This document shows positions 8,855-17,445 of a stretch of 64,000 nucleotides of DNA, piece by piece; the stretch's first letter is position 1; every line of letters begins with the position of its first letter. The notes under the pieces are model-generated. The model was given only the letters and a program-made list of their open reading frames with translations. It made no database searches and had not been told where the DNA came from. A program made the position numbers and the translations under genes. Origin of the DNA: JAXMAR01 sp046350295 (GTDB taxonomy: Bacteria > Planctomycetota > Planctomycetia > Gemmatales > Gemmataceae). Where the stretch lies: assembly GCA_046350295.1 (NCBI GenBank), contig JAXMAR010000024.1:43062-107061 (forward strand), read 5' to 3'.

Positions 8855-9452
8855 CCGCGAATCAGGGTTTCGCCGCGGATTGCACGGATGAACGCGGATG
8901 GGCGAGCGGCTTGGATACGAAAAGGCGCCTGACCCCAAGGTCAGGCGCCTTTTCGTTACTAGCCAACGCCAATGGCCGCATGAAATGGTTTGCATTGCAA
9001 CCCAGACACCCGATCTGCAAAGCATTTTGGCGCTTTGGACGCAAGCGATTACTTGGACGTGACTTATTTCGTTGCAGTCGATCTGCAAAGCATTTTGAGA
9101 GGTCGTCGGGCGAGCGGCTGCCGGACGATCCGCCCTTGCCTACGAACGCGTGGCGTCGGCAGTCAATGTGCAAACTATCGGACCGCGCAAGAAGTCCGGC
9201 AAGCAGACGCCGCCGAAGGCGGGAGGGCCGTGACATGGTGATATTGACGCCTGAAGAAAACAGAAGATGTATTTCTCCATGCCCGCGACTACCGCGTAAA
9301 GAGAGGGCGCCGCAGATAATCGCAACTTGACGTTACAAAGGGCGCAAGTCTGCTCCTGGGAAAAAAAAAAGATCTTACGCCAGACAGGGCATTTTTTGTT
9401 GCCAACGTTATTGCGCGACGGTCGAATGGAGGACACCCTTTGGAGGTCGCCC
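8855..9452. other. Gene-free stretch with terminator and direct repeats
   Basis: No convincing gene. It holds the terminator at 8917-8956 and an 18-bp direct repeat CGATCTGCAAAGCATTTT at 9011-9028 and 9079-9096 (68-bp period). A run of ten A lies near 9361. The GC content begins to fall here, marking the left border of the TerY-P island. Confidence 0.6.
8917..8956 (+). terminator. Strong hairpin terminator
   Basis: Perfect 18-bp stem (8917-8934 with 8939-8956) and a 4-nt loop CCAA. The stem ends in CCTTTTCGT, so the transcript carries a short U-run at the 3' side and a matching A-run at the 5' side. It could stop transcription from either direction. It closes the 6951-8854 operon. Confidence 0.8.
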
Positions 9453-10316
9453 ATGAGTCGGCGTAGCGAGCCTAACGTGCGCCAGCAGCTTAACGAGGAC
9501 ACCCTGGAGTACTTGAGAGCCCTACACACAGCTTCTAGCCCTGGAAAGATCTACAGTTACGCAGGAATTCCACTGCTCCTTATCGCCATTTCGGGTCTTT
9601 TCGCGGGTCTTGTCCAGGGGTTGAGAGCGAGTGACAACGTGGCCGCAATCGTGGCAGGCACTGCAATCGTTGTCCTTTCCGGCGGGGGTACCGCGTTGAT
9701 TTACATTCTTCGGCGCGCAGCAATTGAGCGCTACGAAAACAGCGTTGATTGGGTGGAGCTTGATCACGACCGAATGCCGGCCGTCCTCACTGAGAGACAT
9801 GAGGACTTTATCACCTCCCTCCGAAAAGTCTCACAAAGCGAAGTGTGGGAGTTGGTCGACTCCAACAAAGGCCTATCGAAGGGCTTCGAGGCGGGGATTC
9901 ACAGGAGCTTACCCAAATGGGTTGAATGCGATCTTCCTGTCTATTGTCTCGACCTGGACGGTCGGATTTACTATTTCTTTCCCGAGGCCGTGCTGCTGTA
10001 CACGAGAGACGATATCGAGATGTTTCACTACGACGAAATGAGTCTTTCGGTCCATCGAGTAAAGATGTACGACGGTGAGCGCTTGGCTGGTTATCAGTGG
10101 GAACATCAAAGAATTGACGGTGGGCCCGACCGCCGTTTCAAGTTCAACAGCCAAATTCCAATTTACGAATCCGTTTTCCGCAAGGTCTCCGCTCTGAAAC
10201 TGCGCCACGACACGTCGGAAGCTCTGCTTATGGCTGAAAACGAAGAGTTCCTCGACATTCTCAAGGCGGCTATTCAAGAATGGCGCGAAGCTCTCTTTAT
10301 CGCACACCAGCGATAG
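9453..10316 (+). CDS. Two-TM membrane protein with PH-like C-terminal region
   Basis: 287 aa from ATG 9453, chosen because GGAGG lies 6 nt upstream; the longer frame from 9327 has no ribosome site. Two hydrophobic helices (residues ~36-57 and ~62-86) are followed by a ~200-residue cytoplasmic part. A mixed segment PVYCLDLDGRIYYFFPE and the motif GGPDRRFKFNSQIP recall a PH-like module seen in other bacterial membrane or zinc-ribbon proteins; this is from memory and uncertain. It converges on the TerY-P triad and shares its lower GC (33/60 in 10081-10140), so it may belong to the same acquired unit. Confidence 0.7.
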   Translation: MSRRSEPNVRQQLNEDTLEYLRALHTASSPGKIYSYAGIPLLLIAISGLFAGLVQGLRASDNVAAIVAGTAIVVLSGGGTALIYILRRAAIERYENSVDWVELDHDRMPAVLTERHEDFITSLRKVSQSEVWELVDSNKGLSKGFEAGIHRSLPKWVECDLPVYCLDLDGRIYYFFPEAVLLYTRDDIEMFHYDEMSLSVHRVKMYDGERLAGYQWEHQRIDGGPDRRFKFNSQIPIYESVFRKVSALKLRHDTSEALLMAENEEFLDILKAAIQEWREALFIAHQR

Positions 10317-10417
10317 ACGTAGGTGACTGGCTGCACACGCACAGGCGTCCCCTGGACGCGGCTGCGACATCGAGGTGGATTGTGAAGACAACGGCCTTGC
10401 GACATCAAGGCCACCGG

Positions 10418-12424
10418 TCATTTCCGCTTTGCGAAAAACAGCGAACGCCCCTTGAACACCGTTAGGTTTGTCTCCGCTCTATAGTAAATAGCGACCGCTT
10501 GCCTTAGCTGTGGCATTAACTGCTCCAGCGTTCCTCGACACGACGGTGTCAAAGCCTCCAATCGCTTCGTCCGGTCTTCCATCTGCCCGATAACTTGCTG
10601 CTGCAGATTGCGAAAGGCCACTACGAGCGAGCGTTGCTCGCTTGCCGCCACAGCGGTATTCGGGTCGAATTGGAATCGACGGAGCACTTCTTCCTTCCAT
10701 GCCAAGAGATTACTGATAAGAACATTCCCAAAGCCCCTGATCTTCTCAATCTTGTATGCCTCGATATCGGCAGCTGTGTAGATGTTATGTGAGGCTAACA
10801 CTTGCCGTCGGCTCGGCCCGATCTTGTCAATGTCCCCGTCCGCTATAAGGTGTAGGCTCAAGTGCCGTACCCGCGCAATGGCTTCGGCATTGGCGCGCAG
10901 CTTCTGCAACTCGCGCTGATATTGTGACGCCAAGCCCTTGCATTGCGACGCGAGCTTTTGCACCGACGCACGGAGGTTCGAGCAGGAGTGCTGGTAGTCG
11001 CCAACACTTCGAGTCCACTGACATTCCAGGTTGTGAAGCCTCTGAAGCGAATGATCTCGGGACAGCTTTCGGCTGCGATACTCTTGGTGCGATGGTGACA
11101 ATGAAATATGGATCGCGAGCCACACGCCAAACACGAGCGCGCCGAGCAAGGCCGTGATTCCGATAGCAATATGCACAAAAGCCAGCGGCAACGCGAGAAC
11201 ACAGCAGAACCCAGCTGCGCACGCGAGAACGATCCCCAGCGTCCGATGTTCCTCCATCCCCTCCGGAAGTGGGTCGGGCATAGTGGAAACGGTCGGCGCA
11301 AAACGGCTACGATCGTAAGGGAACTCGAATGGACCAGAGGCCTGAAGCCGCTGCAGGACGCTCTGGATTTTCGCCTCGTCAACCGAAAACGCTGCAATTC
11401 CCTCTGCTACCCCAAAGAAATACTCCGGCCCTCGCCCTCCCTGGCCAATTCGGCACCAAACACACGAACCGGCGCCGCGCCAGTACCTGTGCCCCGGGTC
11501 GCTTGGGCACTCAGTTATCGCCTTTTCGAGAGCCGTCAACCCGGCAAACCATTCGTCAGGACGCGGGCGACTCCCGGAGTCGCTTCCCCTCTCAAAAGCA
11601 CGCCGAAAGAGCGTGCCGAGTTCTACCGGAATGTGTGCGAAAGTCGGTGTATGCGGGGGAGGCGCCATTCCCCAACTCGCGGCCATCGGCCCTTGAGCGA
11701 AGCGAAAGTTTGCAATCAACTCCTCGTCGTTTGCGTCGTCGCTGTGCAGGCCCATATACGGGTGACGCCCGACGAACAAAAGCTGGTAAATCAGGACTGC
11801 GAGGCCAAAGCGATCGTGGTTTTGCGTTCGGATCAGCCCCCGGAATGATTTTCTCTGTAATTCCGGAGGCGTATATTGAGTCACCCCGACAGGGCACAGA
11901 AAGGGTTTTCCACCAGCATGCACTTGAAAGGAATCACAGTCAATCAAGCGAACCAATGCCTGCGACGACACCATTTCATTCCGCTCGTTCACGTCACCCA
12001 TCAAACAGCCGATTCTGTGCAATTCGTCGAAAGCCGCGGCGAGATTCATGGCCGCGCGGACCTGAAACGCCCAACTCGCGCGCGGAAAGATCTTTAACCG
12101 CTGAACAGGGTTATACAGACGCTGAATAAGGTCGAACCCCACGAGGCGAGGCATCGTGAAGCCGACCCATTGTTTTCGAGAATCAAACGCCAATCCATTC
12201 GGCCAGGCTGCGACGCTCAAGAGCCTCGCGTTTGCCAGCGCGATCTGCGCTTTCAGTTTCTCGAATCGTTCAGGTGTCCGTTGATCAGCATGGTATACCT
12301 TCGCCGCGAGCGTTCCGTTGTTCAGGACGCTATAAACAGTCCCTTCCCCCCCCCGGTCGCCGAGTTGGCTTTCAACGGGAATGGGCCGACCGTGGTGATC
12401 GAAAAGGGAGGGCAGAGCGCTCAT
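10418..12424 (-). CDS. TerY-P triad protein kinase with TM hairpin, coiled coil and helix-hairpin-helix
   Basis: 668 aa. Residues ~15-310 are a protein-kinase domain: Gly-rich loop LGDRGGEGTVYSV (21-33), Lys42 in LAAKVYH, catalytic loop GDVNERN (143-149) and DCDSF (162-166) in place of DFG. HRD is replaced by MGD, but the catalytic-type Asp144, Asn149 and Asp162 remain, so activity is plausible. A CVWC pair follows near residue 317. Two hydrophobic segments (~395-440) precede a coiled coil and two helix-hairpin-helix-like stretches (IDKIGPSRRQVLA and IEKIRGFGNVLI). Its ATG overlaps the PP2C stop by 4 nt, the order known for TerY-P modules. Confidence 0.85.
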   Translation of the reverse strand: MSALPSLFDHHGRPIPVESQLGDRGGEGTVYSVLNNGTLAAKVYHADQRTPERFEKLKAQIALANARLLSVAAWPNGLAFDSRKQWVGFTMPRLVGFDLIQRLYNPVQRLKIFPRASWAFQVRAAMNLAAAFDELHRIGCLMGDVNERNEMVSSQALVRLIDCDSFQVHAGGKPFLCPVGVTQYTPPELQRKSFRGLIRTQNHDRFGLAVLIYQLLFVGRHPYMGLHSDDANDEELIANFRFAQGPMAASWGMAPPPHTPTFAHIPVELGTLFRRAFERGSDSGSRPRPDEWFAGLTALEKAITECPSDPGHRYWRGAGSCVWCRIGQGGRGPEYFFGVAEGIAAFSVDEAKIQSVLQRLQASGPFEFPYDRSRFAPTVSTMPDPLPEGMEEHRTLGIVLACAAGFCCVLALPLAFVHIAIGITALLGALVFGVWLAIHISLSPSHQEYRSRKLSRDHSLQRLHNLECQWTRSVGDYQHSCSNLRASVQKLASQCKGLASQYQRELQKLRANAEAIARVRHLSLHLIADGDIDKIGPSRRQVLASHNIYTAADIEAYKIEKIRGFGNVLISNLLAWKEEVLRRFQFDPNTAVAASEQRSLVVAFRNLQQQVIGQMEDRTKRLEALTPSCRGTLEQLMPQLRQAVAIYYRAETNLTVFKGRSLFFAKRK

Positions 12425-13161
12425 GGGTGGCGAATGGCAAACACGAGTGTCTTGTCATCGTCGGTGCGCTCATTCACCTTTTCCGAATCAAGGAAGGCAT
12501 GAAGCGGCGCCATAAGCGCTTCGGGATTCCCCGCAAGTCGCAACTCTTTGAACAACGGTTGAAAAAAGGGGGCGAACGGAGTTCGCGTCGCGAAATCCAG
12601 GGCCAACCGCTGGAGACCGTCAGTTAGTACTGCAACTTCATTCGGAGAACCCTCGAGGCATCGAAAGAGAACGCATTCAGCAAAGGAGTCATCTGTCAAG
12701 AAGTTCGTGGCATTAGCGTATTCGGCAGATTCCGGCCAAAACGCCAGGTCATAGTCATCTGCATTTCGAAAAACGATGGCGCCGTCTCCAACTTGCGCGA
12801 ACACTGTACGCTCCGGCGTAGCGATCGTTAACACGGCAGTGCAGGCTAGGTCTCTTGCCAGCAGCCCCCGCTCTTCCGCCTCTCTGCAGATCGCGGATCG
12901 CGCCTCTTTGAGGACTTCCATGATTGTATCACGGTCGAGTGGGTTGGGTAAGCCACAGTCAACAAGGCGGACAATTTCATCGCACGCCTTCGTCGCTCCG
13001 AGTTCCGAATGAGGCGCGCTTCCTGCTCCATCCGCGACTACAATGGCAAGCGACTCCTTATCTTTACCGAAGGTGCGAACGCCGAATGCGTCCTGGCATG
13101 GTATCGCTCGGCTACCATGTGATGTACCGGTTACCTTATTTCCGAGGGTGATCCACCCCAT
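12421..13161 (-). CDS. PP2C-family protein phosphatase (TerY-P triad)
   Basis: 246 aa. The metal-binding motifs of PPM/PP2C phosphatases are present in order: QDAFGV near residue 23, VVADGAGSAPHSELGA near residue 41, QVGDGAIVF near residue 122 and VLTDGLQRLA near residue 179. It should remove phosphate from Ser/Thr, reversing the adjacent kinase. It lies 9 nt downstream of the vWA gene and overlaps the kinase start by 4 nt, forming one operon. GC is low (27/60 in 12661-12720). Confidence 0.9.
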   Translation of the reverse strand: MGWITLGNKVTGTSHGSRAIPCQDAFGVRTFGKDKESLAIVVADGAGSAPHSELGATKACDEIVRLVDCGLPNPLDRDTIMEVLKEARSAICREAEERGLLARDLACTAVLTIATPERTVFAQVGDGAIVFRNADDYDLAFWPESAEYANATNFLTDDSFAECVLFRCLEGSPNEVAVLTDGLQRLALDFATRTPFAPFFQPLFKELRLAGNPEALMAPLHAFLDSEKVNERTDDDKTLVFAIRHP

Positions 13162-13170
13162 GGCTCACCC

Positions 13171-13944
13171 TCACAAGTTCGCCCATCCGGCGGGAGAATC
13201 AAACTTGACCTGATCCTCCTGGTTTGGCGAAGAGTGCGATAAGGTTCGCTGAGACTGAGAGAGCCAAATAAACATTTCTCTGAAGCTGTACCCCTTTAAT
13301 GGAAGCGGCTGCCGGACCGATATCTGTTTGAGCACGTCAAAGTCCGTGGCTTCGCCGGCTCCCTGAACCCCTACGGCAAAAAAGGCAAACTCTTTTTTCT
13401 TTTCGCCTGCATGCACCCGCTCGGCGGCGGTTCTCCATAAATCAGGGGGCGTCTCGACCGGCCTTCCATCGGTTATTAGGAAGATCCAAGGACGAAAATA
13501 GTTCAGGCCATTTTCCCTGTAGAGACGTTTTCGTGCATCAATGGCCTCTATCGCCCTAAGAATCCCTGCCCCCATCGCTGTTTCCCCTGCTGCGACCAAG
13601 ATAGGAGGGAAAAACTCCTCGGCGCCCACAAACGGTAACACGGTTTGGACGCCACTTCCGAACGTGATTATCGAAGCCTCAACGCGCTGACGCGCGAGCG
13701 AGTCTGCCATCATGTCCGCATGGTACGCTCGCAAGCCTTCGTTCACCAGGTCGATTTTCGTGGTCCCGCTCGTGGCTATTCGATAGGTCCTACCGTCCGC
13801 CTGAACGGTCTGGCCGGTGTCCCGGCCCGCATTTGCGACGATTTCTCCCATTGAACCCGACACATCGATGAGCAGCACACTGGCGCACCGAGGCTCTGGA
13901 TTCTGGGCAAGTGCAACATCACCGAAGGCCCGTTGTTCTGACAT
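13171..13944 (-). CDS. TerY-like von Willebrand factor A protein
   Basis: 257 aa, first gene of the triad operon. The MIDAS metal site is intact: DVSGSM at residues ~27-32, a Thr-containing GETAMGAG segment and LITDGRP near residue 150. This is the TerY type of vWA protein, which in tellurite-resistance-associated systems pairs with a PP2C phosphatase and a kinase. Upstream of the ATG the minus strand reads GAGGAGATCGTCC, a good ribosome site. It probably acts as the phosphorylated or metal-dependent scaffold of the module. Confidence 0.9.
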   Translation of the reverse strand: MSEQRAFGDVALAQNPEPRCASVLLIDVSGSMGEIVANAGRDTGQTVQADGRTYRIATSGTTKIDLVNEGLRAYHADMMADSLARQRVEASIITFGSGVQTVLPFVGAEEFFPPILVAAGETAMGAGILRAIEAIDARKRLYRENGLNYFRPWIFLITDGRPVETPPDLWRTAAERVHAGEKKKEFAFFAVGVQGAGEATDFDVLKQISVRQPLPLKGYSFREMFIWLSQSQRTLSHSSPNQEDQVKFDSPAGWANL

Positions 13945-14169
13945 GGACGATCTCCTCGACGATCAAGATGAATGGGCTTTCCTAGACATGAATGCGTGCT
14001 TACGAGTACAATCAGCCTTCCCATCGGGATCGGGCTTGCGTCCAATGCCGTGGGATTCGGATATGGTACGCGACGTGATCAAGAACCTCCATCAAAATAC
14101 CAGTTTCTCGTCAAACCGCTGCGCGAATCGCTCGCCGTCGGCCAACACCGCGCCAGGGTGCCATGGGCG

Positions 14170-14198
14170 CCATGCCCACGGCTTTTGCGTGGGCATGG
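14170..14198. repeat. CCATGCCCACG hairpin
   Basis: Arms CCATGCCCACG at 14170-14180 and the exact complement at 14188-14198 with a 7-nt loop GCTTTTG. It resembles intergenic palindromes common in planctomycete genomes (from memory). Confidence 0.6.
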
Positions 14199-14801
14199 TG
14201 TGACCTCTACGAATCCTGAGACAAATCGCCGGCCAAAATAGTGCAGGAACTCCCGCCGCTCGGGTCGACACGGCGGCGGCCCGAGTGGCCGCCACGCCGG
14301 ACCCCTGATCCCCTTTCTCCAGCTGACGATATCCCGCCGCGACGAGGCGGCGCCAGATCGGTCAATTCCTGCGGCGCTGCCCCTTTTTGGCTTGCTCGCG
14401 TCTGAAGATCGCCGTGCGTCGCCGAAGTCGCTGTTGATTCGTCGCTCAGAGGGATATGGGTGGCGGGAGTGAGAAAAGCGCGTCGTTGGCCATAAGGCGA
14501 GGAGCCGTGGTACTGTTGTGTCGCAATCGAGAAGTCAAGGTCCGTTTTGTCGCGGTGAGTGGGCGCAGTGGGCGCCAGTGCGACGAGACGCGACGAAACG
14601 GGAGTTTGCCGCAAGGGGGGCGGGCCTTACCTGTTGCGGCGTAATCGTGAATGTCAATGTCGGTGAGGATTTCAGTAACGGTGGCGTGTTGAAACGAAAG
14701 AAACGCAAGCGGCTGCTGCGGCGACGACCAACCGATTCACAAGCTTTGTTGTTCTTATTGACAGCTGCGCGGTCAAAGAAACCTGTACCCCCTCACCCCG
14801 G

Positions 14802-14828
14802 CCCTCTCCCCCGCGGCGGGGGAGAGGG
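14802..14828. repeat. CCCTCTCCCCCGC palindrome
   Basis: Arms at 14802-14814 and 14816-14828 are exact complements, giving a near-perfect hairpin. It lies 24 nt beyond the stop of the minus-strand peroxiredoxin-like gene and could act as its terminator. Confidence 0.6.
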
Positions 14829-14851
14829 AGATCGCATTGGCAGCGCAGCCG

Positions 14852-15397
14852 TCAATAGCGGGCTCCCAGCTCTTTGAGAAGCGTCGCCGCGCTTGGCCGG
14901 TCGGCGGCGTTCGTGCTTGGGTGGGCGTAGACCAGGCGTTGGTCCTTGTCCAGGATGAAGTCGCCGCCCAGTTGCAGCAGGTCCTCACCCTTTCCCGGTT
15001 TCCTGGGCAGCCAGCCGGCGAACATCATCTTCAGGAAACGCCACAGGACGCTCGGCCGGAAGAAAGAGCGCACGCGGGCCCGGCCCAGCGCGAAGGCGCG
15101 GTAGGACGCCATGTCCGGATCGGAGACGACCGGGAACGGCAACGGCTTGCGCTCGACATAGGCCTTCACCTTGGCCGGCGGCGTGAAGCTGACGACGAGC
15201 ACGCGGGCGCCGAGACGCTCGATCTCGCTCTGGACCTTGATCACCTCGCCGAGGTGAGCGCGGCAGGCCAGTCAGGCGAGGTGGCGCAGGAAGATGACGA
15301 TGAGCGGTTGGCCCTGGAACGAGCGCAGCGCGAGCGGGGCGCCGTCCGGCTCAAGGAAGGTGAAGTCGTCGACCAGGTCGCCGGGTTGGAGGGGCAT
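14852..15397 (-). CDS. Peroxiredoxin-like (AhpC/TSA) protein, candidate selenoprotein
   Basis: Reading from ATG 15397 gives 181 residues if the in-frame TGA at 15272-15274 (codon 42) is read through. The N-terminus MPLQPGDLVDDF is a typical AhpC/TSA beginning, and the active-site segment reads FLRHLA-stop-LACRAHL. The TGA replaces the first Cys of the CxxC motif, giving U-x-x-C, the arrangement of known Sec-containing peroxiredoxin-like proteins. The frame is intact on both sides (41 codons before, 139 after). A perfect hairpin begins 15 nt after the TGA. A conventional caller would report only a 130-aa GTG-start remnant. No sel genes lie in the window. A nonsense mutation is the main alternative. 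Confidence 0.7.
15241..15257 (-). promoter_or_regulatory. SECIS-like hairpin inside the coding region
   Basis: The 17-bp stretch is a perfect hairpin: 7-bp stem TCACCTC with its complement and a 3-nt loop (GGC on the coding strand). The loop starts 22 nt downstream of the in-frame UGA, within the spacing at which bacterial SelB-binding hairpins occur. The loop lacks the GU seen in the E. coli element, but bacterial elements vary widely. The assignment is an inference. Confidence 0.45.
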
Positions 15398-15507
15398 GGC
15401 TTCGCGCGAATCTCGAGTGGGCCTTTCCGGCGCCGAAACTTGCAGGGCGTTGAGCGGCGAAGCGGAGTGCTCTCACGCGGAGCTTGCCTGGCACGCTCAG
15501 TGAGATT

Positions 15508-16830
15508 AGGAGTCGCGCCAAAATAACTTACCGATCTCCGCGCTTGACGCGTGGATGGATTTCGTAGTTCCATTCGCTATTCGTTACGCGTGATATTACA
15601 GTCAGCCAGTTCCTCATCGCTCACTTTTCGGCCTTTGTCGTAGGTGCTCTCGTCAGGCCAGGCATGAACTTCCAGGCCGGTTTCGGTGGTCGTGAAGCCA
15701 ATCGATTCGACGACGACTTCCAACGTCTCTAACGGAACTCCCTGCCAATTGCGCATCATCAGCGGCGAACACGCGGTGCTCGATCTTGTTCCATTTGCTC
15801 GTGCCCGGCGGATAGTGACAGACCTCGACAATCAGCCCCGTCTCGTCGGCCCACTTCTGCAATTCGACCTTCCACAACCGGCAACGCGAACTGTTGCTGC
15901 CGCCGCTGTCGGCCGTTACCAATATGCCGAAAACTGGCGCCCCTCCGTAGCGGCTTTGCGACTGGCCCTGGCTACCAACGACGAATCGCCGCCACCGCGA
16001 ATTCGGCCGTATCGTGGCTGATGCCAACCGACACGCCTGCTTCGTTGCCATGGATGTCGTAGACGCCGTAGGGGATCGCCTTGCCCAACTTGGGATCCGG
16101 AAAATCGTGGGTCTTGACTTTCTCCGGCTTCCAGCCCTTGGGACGATAGGTTTGCCCCGCATTCTTGAGATTTCCCAGCACTTCCTTCTTCTTTGTGTCC
16201 ACCGACAAGAACTGGTTCACTTCGCCCGCTTTTTCCGCGCGCCACCCGTTCGGCGATGTGGCGAAACTGGCCGTCGCGATCAGGATGCTGCTCGCCTTCC
16301 CGCGTCTTGCGGTTGGCCTGCAGGCTATAGCCGCTGGCCGCGAGCAGTCGACGCACCGACGTCATGGCTCACCTGATACCTTGCTTCCGCAACGCCTTCG
16401 CCAGTCGGTAGGTGCTCTTGATCGTCCAGCGCGTAGTGGTTGCATCGGCGACCCGCGCGCCCGTCGGCTCGATCAAGCGGTCCAGCGCGCTGCAATCCAG
16501 CTGCGTGATCGCATGCGATCTACGACCACCCCTGGCCGACGCTGTCGATGCCCGCCAACGGGTCGGCTGCGTCAACTCCTTCAATCCCGTCGAATGGTCC
16601 GATCCGACAACCCTGTCGCCCGCGCCCCACGACCGCAATTCCGCCATACCCCAGGGCACGCTATTTCGACGGCTGCCCAACGCCGCCTGCCACGCTCGTC
16701 GAGGTCATCCGAGTTCAATGCTTTGCCTTCAATGGCTTTAACAATCGTTGTATCCTGCATCCCAGGACAATCGCACAATCAGCTGAACTCACGCAACGGC
16801 ACTTCAGCAAGTTATTTTGGCGCGATTCCT
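15508..16830 (-). mobile_element. Decayed ISAzo13-like insertion sequence
   Basis: Perfect 17-bp terminal inverted repeats lie at 15513-15529 and 16809-16825 (AAGTTATTTTGGCGCGA at the right end), extending imperfectly outwards. Between them the minus strand carries fragments of one transposase in several frames. The element is about 1.3 kb, a normal size for this family. It separates the peroxiredoxin-like gene from the ParDE pair. Confidence 0.85.
15577..16778 (-). pseudogene. ISAzo13-family transposase, multiply frameshifted
   Basis: Successive fragments in different frames match the order of an ISAzo13-type transposase: N-terminal ERGRRRWAAVE (from 16778), DRLIEPTGARV and STYRLAKALRKQG (16369-16680), RRLLAASGYSLQANRKTREG (15916-16365), SVDTKKKEVLGN and DFPDPKLGKAIPYGVYD (15972-16220), then VEVCHYPPGTSKWNKIEHR (15653-16162) and the tail EVHAWPDESTYDKGRKVSDEE (15577-15831). 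At least five frame changes make it inactive as written, although the terminal repeats remain intact. Confidence 0.85.
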
Positions 16831-16842
16831 TAGGCTGAGTCT

Positions 16843-17130
16843 ATGAAAGTAATGGAGACGCCGACGCGGGCTTTCCTTTCAGCCGATGTGCAGCAACGCA
16901 TCGAGGAGCGCGTGACCTCCGGCAAGTATTCTACCCCGGAAGAGGTAGTGGCTGCCGCGATTCTCGCGCTCGACCAGCAGGAAGAGTTTGGCGATTTCGA
17001 CGCGAGCGAGCTCGCTGATCTACTCGCCGAGGGGGAACGGAGCATCGAGCAGGACGGGACGCTCGATGGCGATGAAGCCCTCCAGTTGCGGCGCGAGCGG
17101 CGTGCTCAACGGCGAAAGTCGCTCGGATGA
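16843..17130 (+). CDS. parD: ParD-type antitoxin
   Basis: 95 aa. The N-terminal half (residues ~10-45: RAFLSADVQQRIEERVTSG, then YSTPEEVVAAAILAL) is a ribbon-helix-helix DNA-binding fold of the ParD/CopG type. The acidic C-terminal part would wrap around the toxin. Its TGA overlaps the toxin ATG by 4 nt. It is expected to neutralise ParE and to repress its own promoter, which must lie in the 13 bp after the insertion sequence or inside the IS end. Confidence 0.85.
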   Translation: MKVMETPTRAFLSADVQQRIEERVTSGKYSTPEEVVAAAILALDQQEEFGDFDASELADLLAEGERSIEQDGTLDGDEALQLRRERRAQRRKSLG

Positions 17131-17426
17131 AATATCGCATTTCACGCCGGGCGAACACGGACATCGAGCGCGTCTGTGACCACATCGCCCAAGAGCGCCC
17201 GGACGCAGCGGAGCGTCTGGACGAGCAAATCCACAAGACGATCCAGCTACTTGCCGAGTTTCCGAAGCTCGGACACACACGCGCGGACGTGAAGGATAAG
17301 CGTTACCTCTTCCGGGCTGTCGGTAGTTACATCATTGCCTACCGCATAGAGCAGGATAGGCTTGTGGTTGTCCGGGTCGTCCATGGCGCTCGTGACTTCC
17401 GTCGCTTGTTCAACTCCAAACAGTAG
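17127..17426 (+). CDS. parE: ParE-type toxin
   Basis: 99 aa. It has the RelE/ParE fold pattern: YRISRRANTDIERVCDHI at the N-terminus, the central helix ending FPKLGHTRADVK and the strand-rich C-terminus RYLFRAVGSYIIAYRI followed by VVRVVHGARDFRRLF. ParE toxins inhibit DNA gyrase. It is coupled to the antitoxin by an ATGA overlap. It appears complete. Confidence 0.85.
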   Translation: MKYRISRRANTDIERVCDHIAQERPDAAERLDEQIHKTIQLLAEFPKLGHTRADVKDKRYLFRAVGSYIIAYRIEQDRLVVVRVVHGARDFRRLFNSKQ

Positions 17427-17445
17427 ATCCTCGGCGCCGGCCCCC

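Larger units (their letters stand above)
13945..14851. other. Gene-free stretch of ~0.9 kb with palindromes
   Basis: No frame here has family similarity, a ribosome site and sensible length together. It contains two palindromes, annotated separately at 14170 and 14802. The promoter of the TerY-P operon should lie at the left edge (13945-14080). Composition returns to high GC after about 14230, so the right border of the acquired island is probably in this stretch. Confidence 0.5.

Noticed and set aside
11108..11848. Plus-strand frames over the kinase gene
   Set aside because: Antisense to the well-supported TerY-P kinase, with no motif of their own.
9453..13944. Complete tellurite-resistance operon
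   Set aside because: No TerB, TerC, TerD or TerZ-type gene is present; only the TerY-P triad is supported.
14207..14614. A 135-aa minus-strand frame in the gap before the peroxiredoxin-like gene
   Set aside because: No ribosome site, no family similarity, and the composition is that of non-coding GC-rich DNA.
14852..15244. A 130-aa GTG-start gene as the complete peroxiredoxin-like protein
   Set aside because: It would begin after the active-site motif and lack the N-terminal thioredoxin-fold strands, which are encoded in frame upstream across the TGA.
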